Shown: positions 42,560-51,204 of the stretch, piece by piece | Layout: every line of letters begins with the position of its first letter | How positions within the stretch are numbered: the first letter of the stretch is position 1 | NCBI GenBank assembly: GCA_963800215.1 | Contig: CAWCZY010000010.1 | Span: forward strand, 186,001 to 250,000 | DNA length: 64,000 nt | DNA from: JAJPKK01 sp963800215 | GTDB taxonomy: Bacteria > Pseudomonadota > Alphaproteobacteria > Rhizobiales > Xanthobacteraceae | Reading direction: 5' to 3' | Notes under the pieces: model-generated | What the model saw: the letters and a program-made list of their open reading frames with translations, nothing else | Told to the model about the DNA's origin: nothing | The model's database searches: none | Position numbers and translations under genes: made by a program

Positions 42560-43434
42560 GGCGCGCTCCCGGCGGTGGCGAGTCGCTTGCGCTCGGCGGC
42601 GAACACTTCCGGGCCGCGCTGCAGCACATTGGCCTTCATCCAGGCGAGAAAGCCGTCGCGGTCGCGCGAGATCTCGTCCCACCTTTTGTAGTAGGCATTG
42701 TCGCGCTTGTAATAGCCGTGGGCATAGGAGGGATGGGCGCCGCCCGGCACTTCGGCCACCGCGCTGATGGTCCAGGACGGCAGGATCACGAGATTGGGGC
42801 TGCGTGGGCCGAAATCCTCGACGATCTCCTCCACCGTGACGATCGCGCGCTTGGCGGCCAGCACCGCCTGCTTCTGCACCCCGACAATGCCTTCGAGCAG
42901 CACATTGCCGGCGCGGTCGGCGCGCAGCGCATGGATGATTGCGACATCCGGACGGATCGCCGGCACTGTCGCGAGCTTCTCGCCGGTGTAAGGGCAGGTG
43001 ACGCTGCTGATGGTGGGGTTCACCTTCGGCAGGTCGACGCCGATGTAGCCGCGAAAAACCGCAAACGGCAGCCCGGCGGCGCCGGCCTCATAAGCGTTCG
43101 CCATGGCGGCGTGGGAATGCTCCTCATAGGCGAGCGGTTGCGGCCAGGCGTTCTCGATGGCGTCGCGCATGCGGTGGAGCGAGCCGACCCCGGGGTTGCC
43201 GCACCACGAGAACACCACCTTGTCGACGCATCCCATGCCGATGAGCTGATCGTAGATCAGATCGGGGGTCATGCGGATCAGGGTCAGCCGTTTGCGGCGC
43301 TGGCGGATCACCTCGTGACCGGCGGCATGGGGAATGAGATGGGTGAACCCCTCCATCGCAACCGTGTCGCCGTCGCGAACGTTCGCCTCCACGGCGGCGG
43401 CGAGGGACATGAATTCGGACATACGCGCTTCCAC
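42556..43434 (-). CDS. catI: CoA-transferase alpha subunit (CatI/PcaI-like)
   Basis: 292 residues. DGDTVAMEGFTHLIPHAAGH and the IRMTPDLIYDQLIGMGCVDK stretch are typical of the large alpha subunits of the CatI/GctA branch (shorter PcaI types are about 230). FRGYIGVDLPKVNPTI also fits. An ATG four codons on (MSEF) is an alternative start. It is the first gene of the minus-strand catabolic block and diverges from the SDR gene across 187 bp. Confidence 0.82.
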   Translation of the reverse strand: MEARMSEFMSLAAAVEANVRDGDTVAMEGFTHLIPHAAGHEVIRQRRKRLTLIRMTPDLIYDQLIGMGCVDKVVFSWCGNPGVGSLHRMRDAIENAWPQPLAYEEHSHAAMANAYEAGAAGLPFAVFRGYIGVDLPKVNPTISSVTCPYTGEKLATVPAIRPDVAIIHALRADRAGNVLLEGIVGVQKQAVLAAKRAIVTVEEIVEDFGPRSPNLVILPSWTISAVAEVPGGAHPSYAHGYYKRDNAYYKRWDEISRDRDGFLAWMKANVLQRGPEVFAAERKRLATAGSAP

Positions 43435-43621
43435 CGGCTGGCTGTTGCGGGGATTATTTACGGTTCAACCTTGATCGGGTCAAATGCCGGTCCGGCGGGC
43501 CGCGCGCGCAGGTGGCGGCCTGCCGGCGCGGGCGCCCGGCGAGGCTTGCGCGCGGGCGCAAGAACCGCTTAGTACGTCGGTTCCATGTCTCGCCTTCCGC
43601 ACGGAAACCGGACCTATCCCC

Positions 43622-44383
43622 ATGCATCCCAAAGGACATGCAGCGCTCGTGACCGGCGGCGGCTCCGGCCTCGGCCGCGCGACCGCCGCGAAGCTCGCAG
43701 CGGCCGGTGCGAAGGTCGCGATCCTCGACATCAACTTCGACGCCGCACGGGAGGCGGCGGCAAAGATCGGCGGGATCGCCATCGCCTGCGACGTTGCCGA
43801 CGCCGGCCAGACCGCCGCCGCGATCGCGCAAGCGCGCGACATCCAGGGGCCGGCGCGCATCCTCATCAATTGCGCCGGCATCGGTCCGGCCAAGCGCGTC
43901 GTCGGCCGCGACGGGCCGCAGCCGCTCGACGACTTCATCCGGGTCATCAACGTCAACCTGGTCGGCACCTTCAACGCGATGCGGCTCGCCGCCCACGCCA
44001 TGTCGACCCTCGAACCGCTCGAGGACGGCGAACGCGGCGTCATCATCTCGACGGCGTCGGTGGCCGCCTATGAAGGCCAGATCGGCCAGGCCGCCTATGC
44101 CGCCTCGAAGGGCGGCGTCGCCGCGCTGATGCTGCCGGTCGCCCGCGAGCTCGCGCAATTCGGCATCCGGGTGTGCGGCATCGCACCGGGGATCTTCGGC
44201 ACGCCGATGGTGACGGGGATGCCTGAAGAGGTGCAGCAGAGCCTCGCCGCCGCGATCCCGTTCCCGAAGGTGCTGGGTCGGCCGGAGCAATATGCCGACC
44301 TCGCGCTCCACATCATCGAGAACCGCTACCTCAACGGCGAGGTGATCAGGCTCGACGGCGCCATCCGCATGGCGCCGCGATAG
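43622..44383 (+). CDS. SDR family 3-hydroxyacyl-CoA dehydrogenase-like protein
   Basis: 253 residues from the ATG at 43622. The cofactor loop is TGGGSGLG (11-18), the NAG motif is NCAG (83-86), and catalytic Ser146, Tyr159 and Lys163 are present (IISTASVAAYEG, YAASK). The sequence resembles type II 3-hydroxyacyl-CoA dehydrogenase (HSD17B10 group). It lies three bases before a 4HBT thioesterase gene, so one transcript acting on acyl- or aryl-CoA is likely. Confidence 0.85.
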   Translation: MHPKGHAALVTGGGSGLGRATAAKLAAAGAKVAILDINFDAAREAAAKIGGIAIACDVADAGQTAAAIAQARDIQGPARILINCAGIGPAKRVVGRDGPQPLDDFIRVINVNLVGTFNAMRLAAHAMSTLEPLEDGERGVIISTASVAAYEGQIGQAAYAASKGGVAALMLPVARELAQFGIRVCGIAPGIFGTPMVTGMPEEVQQSLAAAIPFPKVLGRPEQYADLALHIIENRYLNGEVIRLDGAIRMAPR

Positions 44384-44386
44384 AAG

Positions 44387-44806
44387 ATGCTCACCAATAC
44401 CCATCAGGTGACGGTGGAATGGGGCCATTGCGATCCCGCCGGGATCGTCTATTTCCCCAACTACTTCACCTATTTCGACGCCAGCACCAATGCGCTGTTC
44501 CGGCGCGCGCTCGGCTGCAACAAATACGAGATGCTCAAGCGATACGGCATCGTCGGCATTCCGCTGGTCGATGTCGGTGCCCGCTTCATCGTGCCGTCGA
44601 CCTTCGGCGATGTCGTCACCATCGAATCGCGCGTCGCCGAAGTCCGTCGCTCCAGCTTCCGCATGCTGCACCGGCTTCTCAAGGGCGATACGCTGGCGGT
44701 GGAAGGGACCGAGACCCGCGTCTGGGCCGGCCGCGACCCCGGCAACCCCGAAAAGCTCAAGGGTATGCCGATCCCGGCCGAGGTGGTCGCGACGCTTACG
44801 GGCTGA
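44387..44806 (+). CDS. 4-hydroxybenzoyl-CoA thioesterase family protein
   Basis: 139 residues with a hot-dog fold. Asp16 in WGHCDPAGIVYFPNYFTYFD is the catalytic residue of the Pseudomonas-type 4HBT family. GGARFIVPSTFGD-like strand (VDVGARFIVPSTFGDVV) and RVAEVRRSSF follow. It releases CoA from aryl- or acyl-CoA. The gene ends 11 bases inside the oppositely oriented DUF4344 gene. Confidence 0.85.
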   Translation: MLTNTHQVTVEWGHCDPAGIVYFPNYFTYFDASTNALFRRALGCNKYEMLKRYGIVGIPLVDVGARFIVPSTFGDVVTIESRVAEVRRSSFRMLHRLLKGDTLAVEGTETRVWAGRDPGNPEKLKGMPIPAEVVATLTG

Positions 44807-45905
44807 CTTTGCGTTTGCGGCGGGTCGTCTGGCGGTTCGGCTTGAATGCCGCCGCACCGACGGCTTTTCGTTTCGAGCTGTCCGCTATTTTCGTGGCTCC
44901 CGCGCCGGAATATCCGCGATAGAGGTCGGCGAATTCGTTGGCGAGTTCGTAACACACGATGAGCTTGTGGGTCGCAAGGTCCCAGCGCGCGTTGGGGTAG
45001 CCGCAGCTTTGCATTTCCAATGTGAAGGGCACCGGCCACGCGTATTCGTCCGACGCATGCTCGGCCACCGTTTCCAACAGCCGGATGGAGAGAGCCACTT
45101 GCCGGGCGTTCGCGGCGCGGCCCTCGGCCGGACCGTAGACCACATCGATCTTCGTTTTCGGCTGATCGGGAGCACGCCGAAACGGCTTGAGCAGCAGATC
45201 CCAGGAATACGCGGCATTGCTGAAATCGCCGGCACAGCTGTCCTGACGCTCCTCCGGCAGTTTGGTCTCCTTGGCGAGGTCCTTGAATTTCTCATCGTCG
45301 GAACCGACCATCAGGCACACGATTTGATAGGCGCGCTGCTGGTTGAGGCCGTGCTCGTCATAGAATTCGACCTTGTCGCCGGTTTTTTGATCGCGGCGGT
45401 CGGCCATGAACCAGCCCTCCGCCGCCTGGGTCAGCACGCGATGGGAAAAATCGGACCCTACCCTGATCAGCCTCAAGGCGGCATAGGTATCGGCCGCATC
45501 CTCCATCCTGCCGAGCACGGGCAATCCCATCTGGGTGATGGACGCATGGGCCATTTCGTGCAGCAGCACGAACAGCATATTGCCGGTCACGAATTCCGCG
45601 AGCCCTTGAATATATTTCGGAGACAGGCTCTTCATTTGCGGATTGCTGTCGCGGAGCGCGAGCGCGGCCCCGTCGATCCTGGCCTGAAATTTTCCCGACT
45701 CCTCCTTATACGCCGCCTCGGGCGGAGCCGGCGCCTGGGGTGGAGCGGATGACTGAGCGGGGTTTGATGGAGATGGCGCGGATGATTTCGAAGGGGCCGG
45801 TTGCGACAGAACCGGCCCCGCGCCGGACAGGAGCGCGAACAGGAAAAGAAGCCGCCACCAATGGGGCCGCGGTAACCTAATACCGAGGGTTGGTAAGGCT
45901 TGCAT
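44796..45905 (-). CDS. Exported DUF4344 family metallopeptidase-like protein
   Basis: 369 residues. An N-terminal hydrophobic segment (WWRLLFLFALLSGAGPVLSQ) is a signal peptide; a Pro/Ser/Ala linker (about 36-66) follows. The zinc motif is His116-Glu117-x2-His120 (LFVLLHEMAHASI), with the family GLPVLGRMEDAADTYAALRL and YDEHGLNQQRAYQIVCLMVG. A C-terminal basic tail (RKAVGAAAFKPNRQTTRRKR) is attached. DUF4344 proteins look like gluzincin peptidases but I know of no substrate. A paralog with an HTH lies two genes away. Confidence 0.78.
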   Translation of the reverse strand: MQALPTLGIRLPRPHWWRLLFLFALLSGAGPVLSQPAPSKSSAPSPSNPAQSSAPPQAPAPPEAAYKEESGKFQARIDGAALALRDSNPQMKSLSPKYIQGLAEFVTGNMLFVLLHEMAHASITQMGLPVLGRMEDAADTYAALRLIRVGSDFSHRVLTQAAEGWFMADRRDQKTGDKVEFYDEHGLNQQRAYQIVCLMVGSDDEKFKDLAKETKLPEERQDSCAGDFSNAAYSWDLLLKPFRRAPDQPKTKIDVVYGPAEGRAANARQVALSIRLLETVAEHASDEYAWPVPFTLEMQSCGYPNARWDLATHKLIVCYELANEFADLYRGYSGAGATKIADSSKRKAVGAAAFKPNRQTTRRKRKVSP

Positions 45906-45917
45906 CGCTGCGCTGTA

Positions 45918-46163
45918 TTACCCCTTCTTGGCCTTCATCGGCTTCTTCTGCTTCAACAAAGCCTCGCAGGGCGTATAGCGGCCGTTTCCTTCGTCGATCA
46001 TGCACTTTTTGCTCTTGTAGAGCGCCTCGCAGGGCGTATAGCGGCCGTACCCTTCGTCGACCATACATCTGGCAGCGGCCGGGACCGTCGACGCGACCGT
46101 TCCCATGAACGTCAGGGCTCCGAAGCCTGCCAGCAACGCGGCAGAAATGGCTATTGATTTCAT
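45918..46163 (-). CDS. Small exported protein of two tandem 21-residue Cys repeats
   Basis: 81 residues from the ATG at 46163, with AGGTGG upstream. A signal peptide (SIAISAALLAGFGALTFMGT, cut near PAAA) is followed by two tandem repeats at 33-53 and 54-74: CMVDEGYGRYTPCEALYKSK and CMIDEGNGRYTPCEALLKQK, each plus K. Each unit has two cysteines 12 apart. A Lys-rich end follows. The gene sits between two DUF4344 peptidase genes in the same orientation, so it may be their substrate, inhibitor or partner. No known family is recognised. Confidence 0.75.
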   Translation of the reverse strand: MKSIAISAALLAGFGALTFMGTVASTVPAAARCMVDEGYGRYTPCEALYKSKKCMIDEGNGRYTPCEALLKQKKPMKAKKG

Positions 46164-46364
46164 TTGTCCACCTATCAGTGTTTCGAGTTCATTTTTGGCA
46201 GTGAGGGGCATTTCCACTCGATTAAGCCACGCAGCCTAAGGCACAGGATATTGCCCTCCCGCGCGGCATGGCACAACTTCTAGTCCAAACAGCCGACACC
46301 ACGCAACGACATCGTATTGACTTGTTTGTGAATGCCCCGTGAACGGCGGGCGACGGGCGTCGTC

Positions 46365-47566
46365 TCATTTTTGCGAGCGCCGCTTCGCCGGCGTCGTTTG
46401 TTGCGCTCGCGCGTCTTCCTGTTTGAACAATTCGGCCGTCTCCACCTTCAAAGCCCGCGCGAGCTGCTCCAGCTGCGCGACCGATGCATTTTCCTGGCCG
46501 TGCTCCATCCGGTTCACCCAGGCTTGATCCATTCCGGAATCCGACGCGAGACCTTGCTGGGACATGCTTTGCAACGAACGCAGCCGCCTTATATTGCGTG
46601 CAAGCAGCACGTTCGTCGTCATTCGTCCCGCCACGCTTTTGTCATCGCTGTAGCCGCGATAGAGTTCGAGGAATTCTTCCGCCATCTCGTAGCACAGCAA
46701 CTCCTTATGCCCGCCTGGGGTCCATTCGGCGTTGGACTCGCCGCAGCTCTGCATGACTATCGAGATGGGGCGGGGCCAGACGACGAGATCGGCGGCATAG
46801 TTGGCGATGGTTTCCAGAAATCCGATGGCGCGAAATGTGCGGGCATAGACATCCATCTTGCCGGTCGCCGGGCCATATTCGATATCGACCTTCGATTTCG
46901 GCTGATCGGGGGCGCGCCGGAACGGCTTGAGTTCGGCGTTCCAGGAATACTGCGCATTGCTGTAATCGCCGCCGCAGCTGTCCTGCCGTGACTGCGGCAT
47001 CTTTACCCAGTCGGCCAATTCCTTGAACCGGTCCTCGTCCCAGCCGACCATCAGGCACACGATCTGATAAGCGCGCTGCTTGTCGAGGCCGTGCTCGTCG
47101 TAAAAGGCGAGCTTCTCGCCCTCCTTGCGGTCGCGACGGTCCATCAGGAACCAGCCCCGCGCCGCCTGGACCAGCACGCGGTTTGAAAAGTCGGTGTTCA
47201 TATTGATCATGGCGATGGTCGCGAAAAATCGGCGGCGTCCTCTTCCCGTCCGAGCACCGGCAGTCCCAATTCGTGGATGATGCCGTGTCCCAATTCGTGG
47301 AATCCCACGAACAGCATATTGCCGGCCACGAACTCGATCATGTCCATCTGCTGCTGCTGGGACATCCCCTTCAGGCGGGAGTCGGTGCCCAATTCGCGCA
47401 CCCCGTCATCCATCTTGGCGCGAGGAGCACAAGTCGAGGTGGGGGCGGTCTGGGAATAAGCAAGTCCGGCACCGAGCAGGAAAACAATAAGCAGGGCACC
47501 TATGCGAAAAAAAATTCGTGTCCCATGACGGTGGAAAGCGGATGGGGTGATCAGCAAACTCGACAT
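46365..47566 (-). CDS. DUF4344 metallopeptidase-like protein with C-terminal XRE HTH, one frameshift
   Basis: About 400 residues when joined. A hydrophobic segment (FRIGALLIVFLLGAGLAYSQ) is followed by His90-Glu91-x2-His94 (LFVGFHELGHGII) and GLPVLGREEDAAD. The frame then breaks: one T appears missing in a T run (A run on the plus strand at 47224-47228), and DFFATIAMINMNTDFSNRVL continues. The catalytic part ends at ELYRGYS. A Cro/CI-type HTH follows (RNIRRLRSLQSMSQQGLASD, WVNRMEHGQENASVAQLEQL). An internal ATG at 46622 could express the HTH (85 aa) alone. Export signal and HTH together are contradictory. Confidence 0.75.
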
Positions 47567-47719
47567 TGGAGGGCCTCATGTAAAGTGTCCTGCCCCGCTC
47601 GCGCCGGGATTCGAGCGCGATGATAGGTTTGCCCGGCGCCGAAGGGCAAGCATCGGTGTCGACCTTCGCAAAATCTGTAGGGCGCAATAGCGATGCATAT
47701 TGCGCCCACGGCTTCCTCG

Positions 47720-48790
47720 CTAATGAAGGATCAGCTTCTGCACCCGCCAGTTGGAGGTTTCCGCGGCGTACACTTCGTTTTCCGAGGGCAGGCAAGCTGG
47801 TGGGCGCCGGAGAACTGCTTGAGCTGGCGTCCGGAGCGGCCGATCACGCCCAGCACCTTGCCGTCGAGCGAAACCTTGAAGATGCGGCCCGGGGAAGGTG
47901 ACTCTCTCCGACGAACAGCACCTGGTTGGGGCCGGGCGTGATGCAGATCGAATTGGGAGCCCCGATCACCTGCGGCCAGGCGCTCGCCGGTGGGCGTGTT
48001 GCCATTGACCGCGTGGGTGCCGGGCACCGGCGGCACGTCGATGGTGAACATGCGCAGAAACTTGCCGTCGGTATCGAACACCTGGATGCGCCGGTTGGTG
48101 CGGTCGCCCACATAGAGGTTGTTGTTGCGGTCGATCGACAATGGCATGCGGGATGCGGAACTGCCCGGGCCCGGTGCCCTTGTCGCCCCATGACTTCACC
48201 CAGTCGCCATTCTTGTCGTATTTGGCGACGCGGGAATTGATGTATCCGTCGGTGATGTAGATGTTGCCTTCGGAATCCCAGGCGACGTCGGTGGGCTGGC
48301 GGAAGAGTCCGTCCACAGGGGCAAGCGGCGGGTCGACGTGCTCCCAGGGTTTGGCGTCCTCGTCGGCCGATTCCTTGCGGCGGCCGAAGACCACGACGAC
48401 GCGGCCCGCCGGGTTGAACTTGATGATCATGTCGGAGCCTTTGTCGATGGCCCAGATGTTGTCGTCCTTGTCGATGCGCACGCTGTGGGCTTCGGACCAG
48501 GCGTAGAGGCCCTTGCCGATTTCGCGCAGGATATTCGCCGTTGGGGCCGAACTCGAGCAACTGCGCCGCCGCGGGCGCCATAGGCCGGACCGCCGGCGCT
48601 GTTGGAGCGCGTGAACACGAAGACATGGCCCTTGGAATTCACGGCGACGCCGGGAACCTCGCCGAAATTCATCCCCGGCGGCAGCTTGAGGAAGTCAGGC
48701 ACGGAATCGAAGGCGAATTTCGGGCACGCTTTGCTGGGCCAGGGCCGGCCCCGCCAGCAGCAGCAGAAATGGAAGCACATAAGCTCTCAT
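47720..48790 (-). pseudogene. Exported NHL-repeat beta-propeller protein, many frameshifts
   Basis: About 356 codons in pieces. It starts at an ATG (complement 48788-48790) behind GGGAGGG with a signal peptide (RAYVLPFLLLLAGPALAQ). NHL-type blades follow in alternating frames: NFGEVPGVAVNSKGHVFVFT, RIDKDDNIWAIDKGSDMIIK, QPTDVAWDSEGNIYITDGYI, IDRNNNLYVGDRTNRRIQVF, PNSICITPGPNQVLFVGES, ETSNWRVQKLILH. At least six single-base indels are needed (near 48715, 48568, 48535, 48155, 47975, 47900 and 47785). Most are surplus G/C bases. The protein resembles peptidyl-alpha-hydroxyglycine lyase-like propellers. Sequence error is as likely as decay. Confidence 0.75.
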
Positions 48791-48919
48791 CAAACCCTCC
48801 CTGGACGTTCTGGTTGAGGCGTGCGTTCGTTCCGCACGCCACGGCCGGCACCGGCCGGCTTCTTGTTCGTCGCGGCTCGAATATATTCGACCGGGGCCGG
48901 GAAATCCAAACCGCAGATG

Positions 48920-49042
48920 CCCGCGGTCCGCAGGTGCGCCGTTTTCGTCGGCGTGCTACCGTTCATCGTGACCGATCTCATCCGTCTCGTGATCCTGATC
49001 GCGTTTCCGATCATTGCGCTCTACCTGCCGACGCGGATGTGA
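48920..49042 (+). pseudogene. Remnant of a TRAP transporter large permease (DctM) C-terminus
   Basis: The frame ends AVFVGVLPFIVTDLIRLVIL then IAFPIIALYLPTRM, which resembles the last membrane segment of DctM-type TRAP permeases. Upstream the frame is not protein-like (48821-48919), so only a terminal fragment is present. It stops seven bases before iorA. Either the gene was lost by deletion or the upstream part is disrupted beyond recognition. Confidence 0.4.
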
Positions 49043-49049
49043 GGCTTTT

Positions 49050-51170
49050 ATGGAACGCTCGTTCAAGACCGAAGTGAAGGCTTTGCGGCTCGGCGACGGC
49101 GCCGAGTTCCGCGGCGAGGGCATCCTCGCCGTCACCAAGGCGCTGCTGCAATCGGGCGTGAGCTATGTCGGCGGCTACCAGGGCGCGCCGGTCTCGCATC
49201 TGCTCGACGTGCTGGTGGACGCCCAGGACATCATGGCCGAGCTCGGCGTGCATCTGGAGACCTGCACCAACGAGGCCTCCGCCGCGGCGATGCTCGGCGC
49301 CTCGATCAACTATCCGCTGCGCGGCGCGGTCACCTGGAAATCCATCGTCGGCACCAATGTGGCGGCCGACGCGCTCTCGAACCTCGCGTCGCCCGGCGTG
49401 ATCGGCGGCGCCATGATCATCATCGGCGAGGATTACGGCGAGGGCGCGAGCGTCATCCAGGAGCGCTCCTACGCCTATGCGATGAAATCCTCGATGTGGC
49501 TGCTCGATCCGCGGCCCGATCTGCCCACCATCGTGCGCTGCGTCGAGAAGGGCTTCGAGCTGTCGGAGGCGAGCCACGCGCCGGTGATGCTGGAGCTGCG
49601 CATCCGCGCCTGCCACGTCACCGGCGCGTTCACCGCCAAGCGACAACCGTCCCGGCGACCTATTCCGCGCCTCAACCGCCTGCCCGGCCCGCCGCGCTTC
49701 GACTATGCGCGGCTCTCCCACCCGCCCGTGACCTTCGTCCACGAGAAGCTCAAGGTGGAGAGCCGGCTGCCGGCGGCGCAGGCCTTCATCCGCGACAACA
49801 GGCTCAACGAGATGATCCCCGGCGATCTCGACGACATCGGCATCATCGTCATGGGCGGCCTGACCAACGGCCTGCTGCGCGCGCTGGAGCGGCTCGGCCT
49901 CGCCGATGTCTTCGGCGCCTCGCGGGTGCCGCTGCTGGTGCTCAACGTGGTCTATCCGCTGGTGCCGGAGGAGATGCGCGGAATTCTGCGCCGGCAAGCG
50001 CGCCGTGCTGGTGGTCGAGGAAGGCCATCCCGAATACATCGAGCAGGCCGTCAATGTCGAGCTGCGCCGCGCCGACATCCAGACCCGCGTGCTCGGCAAG
50101 GGGCCGCTGCCCAAGGCCGGCGAATACACCTCCGAGGTGCTGCTCGACGGCCTCGCGGCCTTCCTCGCCGCGGCGCGGCCGGCCGGCGTCGACGCCGATG
50201 CGATCGTCGCCAAGGTGCGCGACATCGTCGGCCACCGGCCCAAGGCCGCGGCGGCGCTTGGGCGAACTGCCGCCGCGGCCGCCCGCCTTCTGCACCGGCT
50301 GTCCGGAGCGCCCGGTGTTCTGCGCCATCAAGCTGATGCAGCGCGAGCTGGGGCCGACCCATATCAGCGCCGACATCGGCTGCCATTCGTTCGCGACCTT
50401 GCCGCCGTTCAGCCTGGGCAATTCCATTCTCGGCTACGGCATGTCGCTCGCCAGCGCCGCCGCGGTCGGCCCCAACATGGCAAAGCGCGCCGATCGCGGT
50501 GATGGGCGACGGCGGCTTCTGGCATAACGGGCTCGATCACCGGCGTCGCCAGCAATCTGTTCAACAAGGGCGACGGCGTGCTGATCGTCATGCAGAACGG
50601 CTACACCTCGGCCACCGGCCAGCAATACATGCCGTCGAGCCCGGCCGGGCGCAACGGCGCCGCCCGGCATGGATATCGAGCCGACGCTGCGCGCCATGGG
50701 CGTGAAATGGCTGCGCACGGTGCGCAGCTACGGCGTCGCCACCATGGTCGCGACGCTGAAGGACGCGATGCGCAGCGCCGAGCACGGCCTCAAGGTGATC
50801 ATCGCCGACGGCGAATGCCAGCTGGCGCGCCAGCGCCGGGTGCGCGCCGAGGACGCGGCCAAGCTCGAGCGCGGCGAGCGCGTGGTACGCACGCGCTACG
50901 GCGTCGACGAGGAGATCTGCACCGGCGACCATTCCTGCATCCGCCTGTCCGGCTGCCCGTCGCTGACCGTGAAGCCCAATCCGGATCCGCTGCGCAGCGA
51001 TCCGGTGGCGACCGTGATCGACAGCTGCGTCGGCTGCGGCCTGTGCGGCGAGGTCGCGCATGCCGCCGTGCTGTGCCCGTCGTTCTACCGCGCCGAGCTC
51101 ATCCGCAATCCGCACCTGGTGGGACCGCATGGTGGCGGCGCTGCGCCGGCGCGTCATCGGTCTTCCTCGG
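49050..51170 (+). pseudogene. iorA: Indolepyruvate ferredoxin oxidoreductase alpha subunit-like (iorA), many frameshifts
   Basis: The frame from the ATG at 49050 is intact to about 49980 (GILAVTKALLQSGVSYVGGY, GASINYPLRGAVTWKSIVGT). It then continues through several frames: AVLVVEEGHPEYIEQAVNVE, FCTGCPERPVFCAIKLMQRE, MGDGGFWHNGL (TPP site), VLIVMQNGYTSATGQQYMPS, and the cluster segment CVGCGLCGEVAHAAVLCPSF. The enzyme oxidises aryl pyruvates to aryl-acetyl-CoA with ferredoxin. At least six single-base shifts break it. The end coordinate is approximate. Confidence 0.7.
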
Positions 51171-51204
51171 CCGGCACCGCGCGGAAGGCCCCGGCGAGCG
51201 GCCA

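Noticed and set aside
47207..47240. Programmed frameshifting in the DUF4344-HTH gene
   Set aside because: The break sits beside a short homopolymer in a region full of other indels and lacks a convincing slippery site with downstream structure; a missing base is simpler.
46365..47566. Type II toxin-antitoxin module
   Set aside because: The HTH is fused to an exported peptidase and no toxin-like small gene adjoins it; the neighbouring small protein is exported.
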